Shown one piece after another: positions 1-7,761 of a stretch of 64,000 bases of DNA. The notes under the pieces were generated by a model. It saw nothing but the letters and a program-made list of their open reading frames with translations, had not been told where the DNA came from and searched no databases. A program made the position numbers and the translations under genes. Origin of the DNA: Streptomyces tibetensis (GTDB taxonomy: Bacteria; Actinomycetota; Actinomycetes; Streptomycetales; Streptomycetaceae); NCBI RefSeq assembly GCF_007655005.1, contig NZ_SZVW01000033.1, positions 1 through 64,000 on the forward strand. Reading direction: 5' to 3'. Each line of letters begins with the position of its first letter. Position 1 is the first letter of the stretch.

Positions 1-40
1 TTTCTGCGTTTAGGGCCCCCTTTCGCGGGCTCGCTGTTTG

Positions 41-1351
41 TTAAAGGCGTCCGGCCGCCTTCAAGGCCAAGTACGCATCCGCCAACGCCGGCGCCAGGTC
101 GTCCGGTGTGGCATCGACGACCGTGACACCGTGGTGGCGGAGTTGCTCTGCCGTGCGGTGGCGCTCCGACTGGGCCTGGGCGGCTGCGGCTGCCTCATAG
201 ACGGCGTCCACATTTCCGCGGGCCTTGGCCATTTCACTGATGTGCGGGTCCGCCACCGAGGCCAGCAGGACCATGTGGCGCTGGGTGAGCTGAGAGAGGA
301 CCGGAAGCAGACCCTCCTCAATGGGGGCAGCGTCCAGGGTCGTCAGCAGGACGATCAGGGAGCGGCGAGGGGACGTGCGCAGGGCGGTGGCCGTCAGGCC
401 CCGGGCATTCGTTTCGACGAGCTCCGGCTCGAGTGTGGCCATCGCGTTGACCAGAGCGTGAAGGACATCGCCCGCGGTGCGGCCCTGGACGAGGGCGCGG
501 ACTTTCCGGTCGTAGGCGAGGAGATCGACGCGGTCGCCTGCGCGGGAGGCGAGGGCTGCGAGGAGAAGGGCCGCGTCCATGGAGGCATCGAGGCGGGGTG
601 CGTCGCCCACCCGGCCGGCCGAGGTACGGCCGGTGTCCAGGACCAGCAGAATGTGGCGGTCGCGCTCGGGGCGCCAGGTCCGTACGGCGACGGTGGTCTG
701 GCGGGCTGTGGCGCGCCAGTCGATGGAACGGGTGTCGTCGCCCGGGACGTACTCGCGCAGGCTGTCGAACTCCGTGCCCTCACCGCGGGTGAGGACGCTC
801 GTGCGGCCGTCCAGTTCGCGGAGGCGGGCCAGCTTCGACGGCAGGTGCTTGCGGCTGGTGAACGGGGGCAGGACGCGAACCGTCCAGGGGGCCTTGTGGG
901 TGCCCTGGCGGGAGAAGAGGCCGAGGGGGCCATAGGAGCGGATGGTGACGCGGTCGGCTTGGCGGTCGCCTCGGCGGGTGGGGCTGAGGCGGGTGGTCAC
1001 GCGGCGGCGTTCGCCCGGGGGGACCGTGAGGCGGTGGCGGGAGGCCGTGATCTCCGTACCCGGCTTCCAGCTGCTGGGGGGCCAGGCGTCGCGGAGCCGG
1101 GCCCGGAGACGGCGGCGGGACGGGTTGGTGACGGTGAGGGTCACGTCCGCCGTGTCGCCGAGGCGTACGGAGGTGTCGCCGGAGCGGGTCAGGCCAAGCC
1201 GACGTACGGGGGCGGCCAGCGCGAAGTCGCAGGCGCACGCCACGGCCAGCGGAGCGTTGACCGCCAGGATGCCCGTCCAGCTGGGCTCCCAGATGCCGAC
1301 GGGCAGGGAGCCCAGGGCCGCGAGGAGGGCGGCGCGTCCGGTGAGTGCCAT
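41..1351 (-). CDS. DUF58 domain-containing membrane protein
   Basis: 436 aa, last gene of a five-gene minus-strand operon. Two hydrophobic segments lie near the N-terminus (about residues 6-50). A beta-rich middle follows, then the DUF58 signature REYVPGDDTRSIDWRATAR at about residues 201-219, followed by a vWA-like fold (LLVLDTGRTS). DUF58 proteins are usually encoded beside MoxR AAA+ ATPases and are thought to be their membrane-associated partners. The ATG overlaps the MoxR stop codon (ATGA at 1350-1353), so translation is coupled. The gene ends in TAA, unusual among its G+C-rich neighbours. Family assignment is secure; the substrate or process is unknown. Confidence 0.9.
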   Translation of the reverse strand: MALTGRAALLAALGSLPVGIWEPSWTGILAVNAPLAVACACDFALAAPVRRLGLTRSGDTSVRLGDTADVTLTVTNPSRRRLRARLRDAWPPSSWKPGTEITASRHRLTVPPGERRRVTTRLSPTRRGDRQADRVTIRSYGPLGLFSRQGTHKAPWTVRVLPPFTSRKHLPSKLARLRELDGRTSVLTRGEGTEFDSLREYVPGDDTRSIDWRATARQTTVAVRTWRPERDRHILLVLDTGRTSAGRVGDAPRLDASMDAALLLAALASRAGDRVDLLAYDRKVRALVQGRTAGDVLHALVNAMATLEPELVETNARGLTATALRTSPRRSLIVLLTTLDAAPIEEGLLPVLSQLTQRHMVLLASVADPHISEMAKARGNVDAVYEAAAAAQAQSERHRTAEQLRHHGVTVVDATPDDLAPALADAYLALKAAGRL

Positions 1352-2343
1352 CAGCGGGGGACGGGGACGTGGGCGAGGATCGCGTTGATGACGGAGTCGG
1401 CCGTCACGCCTTCCATCTCGGCCTCCGGGCGCAGTTGTACGCGGTGCCGGAGGGTGGGAAGGGCGAGGGCCTTCACGTCGTCGGGGATGACGTAGTCGCG
1501 GCCGGTCAGCCAGGCCCAGGCGCGGGCCGTGGCCAGGAGGGCCGTGGCACCTCGGGGGGAGACCCCGAGGGTGAGGGACGGCGACTCGCGGGTGGCGCGG
1601 CAGATGTCGACGACGTAGGCGGTGATCTCGGGGGAGACGGTCGTCTTGGCGACCGCGGCCCGGGCCGCTTCCAGGTCGGCGGGGCCCGCTACGGGGCGTA
1701 CGCCGGCGGCGTGGAGGTCACGTGGGTTGAAGCCCTCGGCGTGGCGGGTGAGGACGGCGATCTCGTCCTGGCGGGAGGGGAGGGGGATGGTCAGTTTGAG
1801 GAGGAAGCGGTCCAGCTGGGCTTCCGGGAGGGGGTAGGTGCCCTCGTACTCGACCGGGTTCTGGGTCGCGGCGACCAGGAACGGGTCGGGGAGGGGACGG
1901 GGGGTGCCGTCGACGGTGACCTGGCGTTCCTCCATGGCTTCCAGGAGGGACGACTGGGTCTTGGGGGGCGTGCGGTTGATCTCGTCGGCGAGGAGGAGGT
2001 TGGTGAAGACCGGGCCGGGCTGGAAGGAGAATTCGGCGCTGCGGGTGTCGTAGACCAGGGAGCCGGTGACGTCGCTGGGCATCAGGTCGGGGGTGAACTG
2101 GACGCGTTTGGTGTCGAGTTCGAGGGCGGAGGCCAGGGCGCGGACCAGGAGGGTCTTGGCGACGCCCGGCACGCCTTCGAGGAGGACGTGGCCGCGGCAG
2201 AGCAGGGCGACGACGAGGCCGGTGACGGCGGGGTCCTGGCCGACCACGGCCTTGGCGATCTCGGCGCGCAGGGCCTCCAGGGCATCTCGGGCGGAGCCCG
2301 GGCCCCCGGTGTTCCCGGCGTTGTCAGTGGTCGGGTCCATCAT
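1351..2343 (-). CDS. MoxR-family AAA+ ATPase
   Basis: 330 aa. Walker A GVPGVAKT, Walker B LLADEINR and the sensor-type sequence VAATQNPVEYEGTYPLPEAQLDRF are in the expected order, so this is a complete MoxR ATPase. MoxR proteins act as chaperone-like ATPases that work with vWA/DUF58 partners. A much longer frame continues upstream, but the real start is the ATG at 2343, which overlaps the stop of the DUF4350 gene as ATGA and leads directly into the conserved domain. A second in-frame ATG lies at 2340. The gene is coupled to DUF58 downstream. Family certain, target unknown. Confidence 0.93.
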   Translation of the reverse strand: MMDPTTDNAGNTGGPGSARDALEALRAEIAKAVVGQDPAVTGLVVALLCRGHVLLEGVPGVAKTLLVRALASALELDTKRVQFTPDLMPSDVTGSLVYDTRSAEFSFQPGPVFTNLLLADEINRTPPKTQSSLLEAMEERQVTVDGTPRPLPDPFLVAATQNPVEYEGTYPLPEAQLDRFLLKLTIPLPSRQDEIAVLTRHAEGFNPRDLHAAGVRPVAGPADLEAARAAVAKTTVSPEITAYVVDICRATRESPSLTLGVSPRGATALLATARAWAWLTGRDYVIPDDVKALALPTLRHRVQLRPEAEMEGVTADSVINAILAHVPVPR

Positions 2344-3536
2344 GGACGGCGTACCTCTCTTTCGAGGGCGTCGAGTCGGTCGGCGAGTGCGATGAGTGCT
2401 GCGTCGTCGCTGGGCGGTGGTCCGAAGAGGAGGGTGTGCAGGTCCTGGCCGTCGCCGTGGAGGTGGGCGGACAGGGCGGGGAGCAGGGCCTCGGGCGCGT
2501 GCGCCTGGGTGACGGGGACGCCGGTGAGGGGGGCGAGGCGGGTGCGGGTGGTGGAGCGAAGAGCGTTGGCCGCGCGGTCGCGGGCGTCGGTCTTGCGGTA
2601 GAGGCGGGCTCGGCCTTCGGCGGTTTCGGAGGCGCGGATCGCGACGGGGAGTTTTTCGGGCACGAGGGGGCCGAGTCGGCGTGCCCGCCAGAGGGCGGCC
2701 AGGGCTGCGGCGATGAAGAGTTGCAGGGTGCCCCAGAGCCAGCCCGAGGGGAGCAGGTCGACGAAGCTGCGTTCGTCGTCGGGGCCGGTGGCCGACGCGT
2801 CGGAGAGCGAGGGGAGGTACCAGACCAGATGGGGGCGGGAGCCGAGGAGTTGCAGGGCGAGCGAGGCGTTGCCGTGCTCGTCGAGGCGGTCGTTGAGGAG
2901 GATGTCGGGCGCGCCGAGGGCGACGGTGTCGCCGTCCCCGCGCTTGTCCGGGATGCGCAGCAGGGTGGCCAGGCGTTCGCTGGGGTAGCACGGGTCGGCG
3001 CCGAGGTGGGTGGTGGAGTAGCGGACGCCGCCTGTGTCGGCGGTACCGGCGCGCCGGGCGGCGGGCAGGGTGCAGTCGGGGGCGAGCGTCGAGTCGAGGC
3101 TGGTCGCGGGGTCGGCGGTGACACCGGGGGCGAGCCGTTCGATGGAGGCGCTGCCGGAGGCGACCAGGACCGTGCGGCCGTGGGATGCGGCGAAGGCCTT
3201 GTGCAGCCGAGTCTGTTGACTGGGAGTCAGCAGGTCGGGGACGGCGACCAGAAGGGTGGTGTCCGGGCCGGCCGCGGCGGCTGCCTCGTCGAGAGTGGTG
3301 ACCACGCGGGTGTCCACGCCCCGGTCGGCGAGGAGTTCGGCGACGGCCCGGCTGCCGTAGGGGTCGGCGGAGCGCGGGTCGAGTTCGCCGTGGCGGGCGT
3401 CGGAGCGGATGACGGCGATGGCGATCGCTCCCGCGAGGAGCACCACGAGGGCGAGGGCGATGCCGCGCGCGCGGGTCCACACCTGGCGGGCGGTGGGCGA
3501 GGCCGACGTGGACGTGAGGGTGGCCTCGGTGGTCAT
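2340..3536 (-). CDS. DUF4350 domain-containing membrane protein
   Basis: 398 aa. One membrane segment at about residues 26-44 (ALALVVLLAGAIAIAVI) precedes an extracytoplasmic DUF4350 region (DPRSADPYGSRAVAELLADRG). A second membrane segment sits at about residues 270-288 (LWGTLQLFIAAALAALW), with a cytoplasmic tail after it. DUF4350 proteins occur in actinobacterial MoxR operons with DUF4129 and DUF58. The start at 3536 is the ATG that overlaps the stop of the upstream DUF4129 gene, and the stop overlaps the MoxR ATG. Function unknown. Confidence 0.88.
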   Translation of the reverse strand: MTTEATLTSTSASPTARQVWTRARGIALALVVLLAGAIAIAVIRSDARHGELDPRSADPYGSRAVAELLADRGVDTRVVTTLDEAAAAAGPDTTLLVAVPDLLTPSQQTRLHKAFAASHGRTVLVASGSASIERLAPGVTADPATSLDSTLAPDCTLPAARRAGTADTGGVRYSTTHLGADPCYPSERLATLLRIPDKRGDGDTVALGAPDILLNDRLDEHGNASLALQLLGSRPHLVWYLPSLSDASATGPDDERSFVDLLPSGWLWGTLQLFIAAALAALWRARRLGPLVPEKLPVAIRASETAEGRARLYRKTDARDRAANALRSTTRTRLAPLTGVPVTQAHAPEALLPALSAHLHGDGQDLHTLLFGPPPSDDAALIALADRLDALEREVRRP

Positions 3537-4300
3537 TCGGCGGCTCCCTGGCGGGTGTGGGGGGCCGTGGTGGCGCTGCTCGTCGCGAGCTGGGGTTTGG
3601 TGCGTTCCAGGTCGCGGTCGAGTTCGGCGATGCGGTGGTACGACTGCTCGGTCGCCGAGCGGCCGCCGTATGTGACGTCGTCGAAGTCGCTGGCGGCGGT
3701 GCGCAGTCGGTCGGTGTGGGCGGGCAGGGCCCGGCCGGCTTCGGCCGCTGCCTCGTCGGCGGTGCGGCCGGGGCGGACGTCGAGGAGGGCGCGTTCTTCG
3801 AGGGCGCGGACGAGGGCCCGCATGCGTTCCTGGACGGCCTGGCTCCAGTGGCCCTGGGCGGCGTGTGCCTCGGCGGCGGCGCGGTGGTCGGCGGCGCTGC
3901 GGGGCGAGTCGTCGAACAGGGCTGCGGACGAGGTGGGTTGGCGGCGTGGGATGCCCAGGCGCCACCACAGGGCGGCCAGGACGGCGACGACGGCCAGGAC
4001 GATGACGAGCAGGCCGAGTGTGCCGCCGGGGGTGGCGTCCGAGGCGGCGTTGAGGAGTTTGCCGAGCCAGTCCCAGAAGGCGTCGAGGGCGCGCTGGAAG
4101 AGGCTGGGGTCGTTCTCGTGGTACATCCGCTTGGACAGCTCGCGTCGGGCCGCCTCGCGCGCGGGGTCGCGCGCAATGGTGAGGGGCGGCTCGTCCGAGG
4201 AGCGGGCCGGTGACAGCAGCGAGGTGTCGCCGGCGCGCAGCAGCGTTCGTATGCCGGCGCGTGGCAGCGCCGTTGTGAGAAGTTCCCCCGCCCGGCTCAC
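3533..4300 (-). CDS. DUF4129 domain-containing membrane protein
   Basis: 255 aa. A hydrophobic segment at about residues 95-113 (LGLLVIVLAVVAVLAALWW) is followed by a helical C-terminal DUF4129 region (AAAEAHAAQGHWSQAVQERM). DUF4129 is often found at the C-terminus of transglutaminase-like proteins and as a separate gene in MoxR operons. The start is a GTG at 4300, just after the stop of the preceding gene. An ATG at 4305 overlaps that stop but runs into a stop after two codons, so it cannot be used. Function unknown. Confidence 0.87.
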   Translation of the reverse strand: MSRAGELLTTALPRAGIRTLLRAGDTSLLSPARSSDEPPLTIARDPAREAARRELSKRMYHENDPSLFQRALDAFWDWLGKLLNAASDATPGGTLGLLVIVLAVVAVLAALWWRLGIPRRQPTSSAALFDDSPRSAADHRAAAEAHAAQGHWSQAVQERMRALVRALEERALLDVRPGRTADEAAAEAGRALPAHTDRLRTAASDFDDVTYGGRSATEQSYHRIAELDRDLERTKPQLATSSATTAPHTRQGAAE

Positions 4301-4304
4301 CGCA

Positions 4305-5606
4305 TCAGCTCCCCGGGGTGGCGCCGGGGGCGGTGGAGCCGTAGCCCTGGACGCCGGCGGCGCGGGCCAGTTCGAGGTCGAGGGCCTCGCGGCGGATGCG
4401 CTGGTCGATGTAGAGGAGCACGGTGACGCCCGCCGTGATCGGGAAGGTGATCATGGAGCCGATCACCGAACCGATGCCGCTGACGATGAGGAACGTCCAG
4501 CCCAGGCTGCCGACACCGGTGTTGAGCCAGCCGGTGAGGCCGTCCCCGCTGAGGGCGGCGGCGAGGAGGGTGAACGGGATGACGATGATCGAGGCGACGA
4601 CGTTCGCGATGATCGTGGCGAGCAGCTGGATGCCGAAGATTCGCCACCAGGTGCCCTGGACGAGCTTCGCGGAGCGGCTCATGGCCTTCTTGATGCCCTG
4701 CTTCTCCAGCATGAGGGCGGGAGAGGCGAGGGAGAAGCGGATCATCAGCCAGAGGGCGACGATGCCGGCGCCGATGACGCCCAGGACGGTGAGGGCGACA
4801 CCTGCTCCGCCGTTCACGGCGACGCCGACGAGGATGCCGGGCAGGGTGCCCACGGTGACGATGCCGGCGGTGATGAGCAGCAACAGGCAGATGAGACCGA
4901 AGAGTTTGAGGACCTGAGGGCGGGCGTCCCGCCAGGCCTCGCCGATGGTCACCGACTTGCCGAGGACGGCGCGGCTGGTGACGGTGGTGAGCAGGGCGGT
5001 CGCGATGACGGTGCCGACCAGGGAGATCACGAAGACGACGGTGGAGTTGAGCATGGCGTCGCCCATGGCGCGGCTCAGCTCGCTGAGGCTGGCACTGGGG
5101 TCGTTGAGGGCGTCGGTGCTGGTGTCGTCCAGGACGAGGCCCTGGAACAGGACGACGATGACCTCGGTGAGGACGGCAACGGTGAGCGAGATGCCGAGGA
5201 CCGTGCGCCAGTAGGTGCGCATGGTGGAGACCGCGCCGTCGAGGATCTCGCCCACGCCGAGCGGGCGGAGGGGGATGACGCCGGGCTTGGCGGCGGGCGG
5301 GGGGCCGCCCCAGCCGCTTCCCCAGCCGCCGTGAGCTCCGGGCGTGCGGTATCCGCCGTGGCCTGCGGGGCCGTAGCCGCCGGGGGGCTGGTTGCCCCAG
5401 CCCGGGCCGGGAGGCGGGGGCGGGGGCGGGGGAGCCTGGCCTGGGGCGGTCGGGCCGCTGGGGGCGGACCACTGGGCCGGTGGGGGCTGTTCCTCGGGCT
5501 GTGTGGGGCCGGGGCGGTCGGTGGGCTCGGCAGGGCCGGACTGCTCCGGCTTCTGGCCGTCGGACGGGGCGGATCCGGGCGAGGCCCAGCCCGGAGTGTC
5601 GTTCAT
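4305..5606 (-). CDS. Polytopic membrane protein, GDPD membrane-domain type
   Basis: 433 aa. The first 110 residues are Pro/Gly-rich and low complexity (including a run of eight prolines). About six membrane segments follow, in the arrangement of the 'glycerophosphoryl diester phosphodiesterase membrane domain' family; the conserved start PLGVGEILDGAVSTMRTYWR is typical. There is no phosphodiesterase catalytic domain, so enzyme activity should not be inferred. It is the first gene of the MoxR operon. A clear ATG and an upstream GAGCGACG-type Shine-Dalgarno support the start. Confidence 0.82.
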   Translation of the reverse strand: MNDTPGWASPGSAPSDGQKPEQSGPAEPTDRPGPTQPEEQPPPAQWSAPSGPTAPGQAPPPPPPPPGPGWGNQPPGGYGPAGHGGYRTPGAHGGWGSGWGGPPPAAKPGVIPLRPLGVGEILDGAVSTMRTYWRTVLGISLTVAVLTEVIVVLFQGLVLDDTSTDALNDPSASLSELSRAMGDAMLNSTVVFVISLVGTVIATALLTTVTSRAVLGKSVTIGEAWRDARPQVLKLFGLICLLLLITAGIVTVGTLPGILVGVAVNGGAGVALTVLGVIGAGIVALWLMIRFSLASPALMLEKQGIKKAMSRSAKLVQGTWWRIFGIQLLATIIANVVASIIVIPFTLLAAALSGDGLTGWLNTGVGSLGWTFLIVSGIGSVIGSMITFPITAGVTVLLYIDQRIRREALDLELARAAGVQGYGSTAPGATPGS

Positions 5607-5746
5607 CGTCGCTCCTTCACGGTGCCCGTCCGCGGTCGCGGTGGCAGGTTGGCAGCCATCGTGCCATGGGGTGGTCTTCGGGTGACCGGCCGCGGTATGG
5701 GCTGCGTACCTTCAATTGTCCGCTCGATAGGGGGCAGACTGACGGC

Positions 5747-6895
5747 ATGGCTGATCAGTACGCGCACAGCGGCGATGACAAGCGGCCGACCGAGATCCCG
5801 GCGATCCGCTGGGAAGAGCCACCGGAAGGCCCTGTTCTGGTCCTGTTGGACCAGACGAGGCTGCCTGCCGAGGAGGTCGAACTGGTCTGTACGGACGCGT
5901 CCGCACTCGTGGAGGCGATCCGCTCGCTGGCCGTGCGCGGGGCACCGCTGCTCGGCATCGCGGGGGCGTACGGTGTCGCGCTCGCCGCCGTGCGGGGCTT
6001 CGACGTGGACGAGGCGGCGGCCGCGCTTGCGGGTGCCCGGCCGACCGCGGTGAACCTGGCGGTGGGCGTGCGCCGGGCGCAGTCGGCGCACGAGGCGGCG
6101 CTCGCCAAGGGCGGTGACGTCCGGCAGGCGGCCGCGGCGGCGCTGGCCGCGGCCCGGCAGCTGCACCGGGAGGACGCCGAGGCCAGTGGGCGGATGGCCG
6201 AGCACGGGCTGGCGCTGCTGGACGAGCTGCTGCCGGGCGGGGGACACCGGGTTCTCACCCACTGCAACACCGGTTCGCTGGTGTCGGGCGGGGAGGGGAC
6301 GGCGTTCGCGGTGGCGCTCGCGGCGCACCGGACGGGGCGGCTGCGGCGGCTGTGGGTGGACGAGACGCGGCCGCTGCTGCAGGGCGCTCGCCTGACGGCG
6401 TACGAGGCGGCTCGCAGCGGGATGGCGTACACGCTGCTCACCGACAACGCGGCGGGGTCGCTGTTCGCTGCCGGGGAGGTGGACGCGGTGCTGATCGGGG
6501 CGGACCGCATCACGGCGGACGGTTCGGTGGCGAACAAGGTCGGGAGCTATCCGCTGGCGGTGCTGGCGCGGTACCACCATGTGCCGTTCATCGTGGTGGC
6601 GCCGGTGACGACGGTGGATCTGGACACGGCGGACGGGGCGTCCGTCGAGGTGGAGCAGCGTCCCGGGCACGAGGTGACCGAGGTGACGGCGCCGCAGGTG
6701 CCGGTGGTGGGTGTGGAGGCGGGCGGTGGGATTCCGGTGGCGCCGCTGGGAACGCAGGCGTACAACCCGGCGTTCGACGTGACTCCGGCCGAGCTGGTGA
6801 CGGCGATCGTCACGGAGGAGGGTGTCGTTTCGCCTGTGACGGCTGAGGCACTCGCGGAGGTGTGTGCGCGGTCGCGCCGGGTGGCGGCGGGCTGA
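5747..6895 (+). CDS. mtnA: S-methyl-5-thioribose-1-phosphate isomerase
   Basis: 382 aa. Converts methylthioribose-1-phosphate to methylthioribulose-1-phosphate in the methionine salvage pathway. The family motifs are present: AVRGAPLLGIAGAYG near the N-terminus, HCNTGSL with the catalytic cysteine, IGADRI with the catalytic aspartate, and NKVGSYPLAVLARYH. Length is normal (about 350-390). The frame is open upstream, but the ATG at 5747 gives the expected N-terminus leading to IPAIRWEE. No other salvage gene is adjacent. Confidence 0.94.
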   Translation: MADQYAHSGDDKRPTEIPAIRWEEPPEGPVLVLLDQTRLPAEEVELVCTDASALVEAIRSLAVRGAPLLGIAGAYGVALAAVRGFDVDEAAAALAGARPTAVNLAVGVRRAQSAHEAALAKGGDVRQAAAAALAAARQLHREDAEASGRMAEHGLALLDELLPGGGHRVLTHCNTGSLVSGGEGTAFAVALAAHRTGRLRRLWVDETRPLLQGARLTAYEAARSGMAYTLLTDNAAGSLFAAGEVDAVLIGADRITADGSVANKVGSYPLAVLARYHHVPFIVVAPVTTVDLDTADGASVEVEQRPGHEVTEVTAPQVPVVGVEAGGGIPVAPLGTQAYNPAFDVTPAELVTAIVTEEGVVSPVTAEALAEVCARSRRVAAG

Positions 6896-6901
6896 GTCGG
6901 G

Positions 6902-6913
6902 CCCTGCGCAGGG
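6902..6913. other. 12-bp perfect palindrome after mtnA
   Basis: CCCTGCGCAGGG lies seven bases after the mtnA stop. It could be part of a weak terminator or a protein-binding site; no T-run follows. The rest of the 175-bp mtnA-mtrA gap must carry the mtrA promoter, but I cannot place a convincing -35/-10 pair. Confidence 0.3.
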
Positions 6914-7070
6914 TGCGCGGGGTGGGGGGCGGGCTCAGGCGCCCTCGCCTCGCGGCCCTGCCGGAGATCATCTGGGGGCGGGCGAGGGCAGACAGTAGCG
7001 CTTGCTGCGACTATGGTCACTGGCCGGTGACCTACCTCACCACTGCCTTCGCCACTGTTATGAGAATGGG

Positions 7071-7760
7071 ATGATGTCGTTTATGAAGGGACGAGTCCTT
7101 GTCGTCGACGACGACACCGCACTGGCCGAGATGCTCGGCATTGTGCTGCGTGGTGAGGGTTTCGAGCCGTCGTTCGTGGCCGACGGTGACAAGGCGCTGG
7201 CCGCGTTCCGTGAGGCCAAGCCCGATCTGGTGCTGCTCGATCTGATGCTGCCCGGCCGGGACGGCATCGAGGTGTGCCGTCTGATCAGGGCGGAGTCGGG
7301 TGTGCCGATCGTGATGCTGACGGCGAAGAGCGACACCGTCGACGTGGTCGTGGGCCTGGAATCGGGTGCCGACGACTACATCGTGAAGCCGTTCAAGCCG
7401 AAGGAGCTGGTGGCCCGGATCCGGGCGCGGCTCCGGAGGTCGGAGGAGCCCGCTCCGGAGCAGCTCGCCATCGGTGACCTGGTCATCGACGTGGCGGGGC
7501 ACTCCGTGAAGCGGGAGGGGCAGTCGATCGCGCTGACGCCGCTGGAGTTCGACCTGCTGGTCGCGCTCGCGCGCAAGCCGTGGCAGGTGTTCACGCGTGA
7601 GGTGCTGCTCGAGCAGGTCTGGGGCTACCGGCACGCGGCGGACACGCGGCTGGTCAACGTCCATGTGCAGCGGCTGCGCTCCAAGGTCGAGAAGGACCCG
7701 GAGAAGCCGGAGATCGTGGTGACCGTCCGTGGCGTCGGGTACAAGGCAGGGCCGAGCTGA
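7071..7760 (+). CDS. mtrA: Two-component response regulator MtrA
   Basis: 229 aa OmpR/PhoB-type regulator. Receiver domain at residues 7-120 with acidic pocket VVDDD, phospho-acceptor Asp57 in LVLLDLMLP, and the conserved T (MLTAKS) and K (IVKPFKP). The C-terminal winged helix carries LTPLEFDLLVALA and VNVHVQRLRSKVE. MtrA controls cell-wall and developmental genes in actinomycetes. ATGs at 7071, 7074 and 7083 are all possible starts; 7071 is chosen because MMSFMKGRVLVVDDD is the commonly annotated N-terminus. The next gene, mtrB, begins one base after the stop. Confidence 0.95.
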   Translation: MMSFMKGRVLVVDDDTALAEMLGIVLRGEGFEPSFVADGDKALAAFREAKPDLVLLDLMLPGRDGIEVCRLIRAESGVPIVMLTAKSDTVDVVVGLESGADDYIVKPFKPKELVARIRARLRRSEEPAPEQLAIGDLVIDVAGHSVKREGQSIALTPLEFDLLVALARKPWQVFTREVLLEQVWGYRHAADTRLVNVHVQRLRSKVEKDPEKPEIVVTVRGVGYKAGPS

Positions 7761-7761
7761 C

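Noticed and set aside
1351-4176. A 941-codon minus-strand reading that includes MoxR
   Set aside because: Only the last 330 codons are MoxR; the upstream part is the wrong frame of DUF4350 and DUF4129 and has no ribosome-binding site at its start.
2436-6053. A 1205-codon plus-strand open frame across the MoxR operon
   Set aside because: It is antisense to four well-supported genes, shows Gly/Ala/Arg/Asp-rich composition expected of a shadow frame in G+C-rich DNA, and has no domain.
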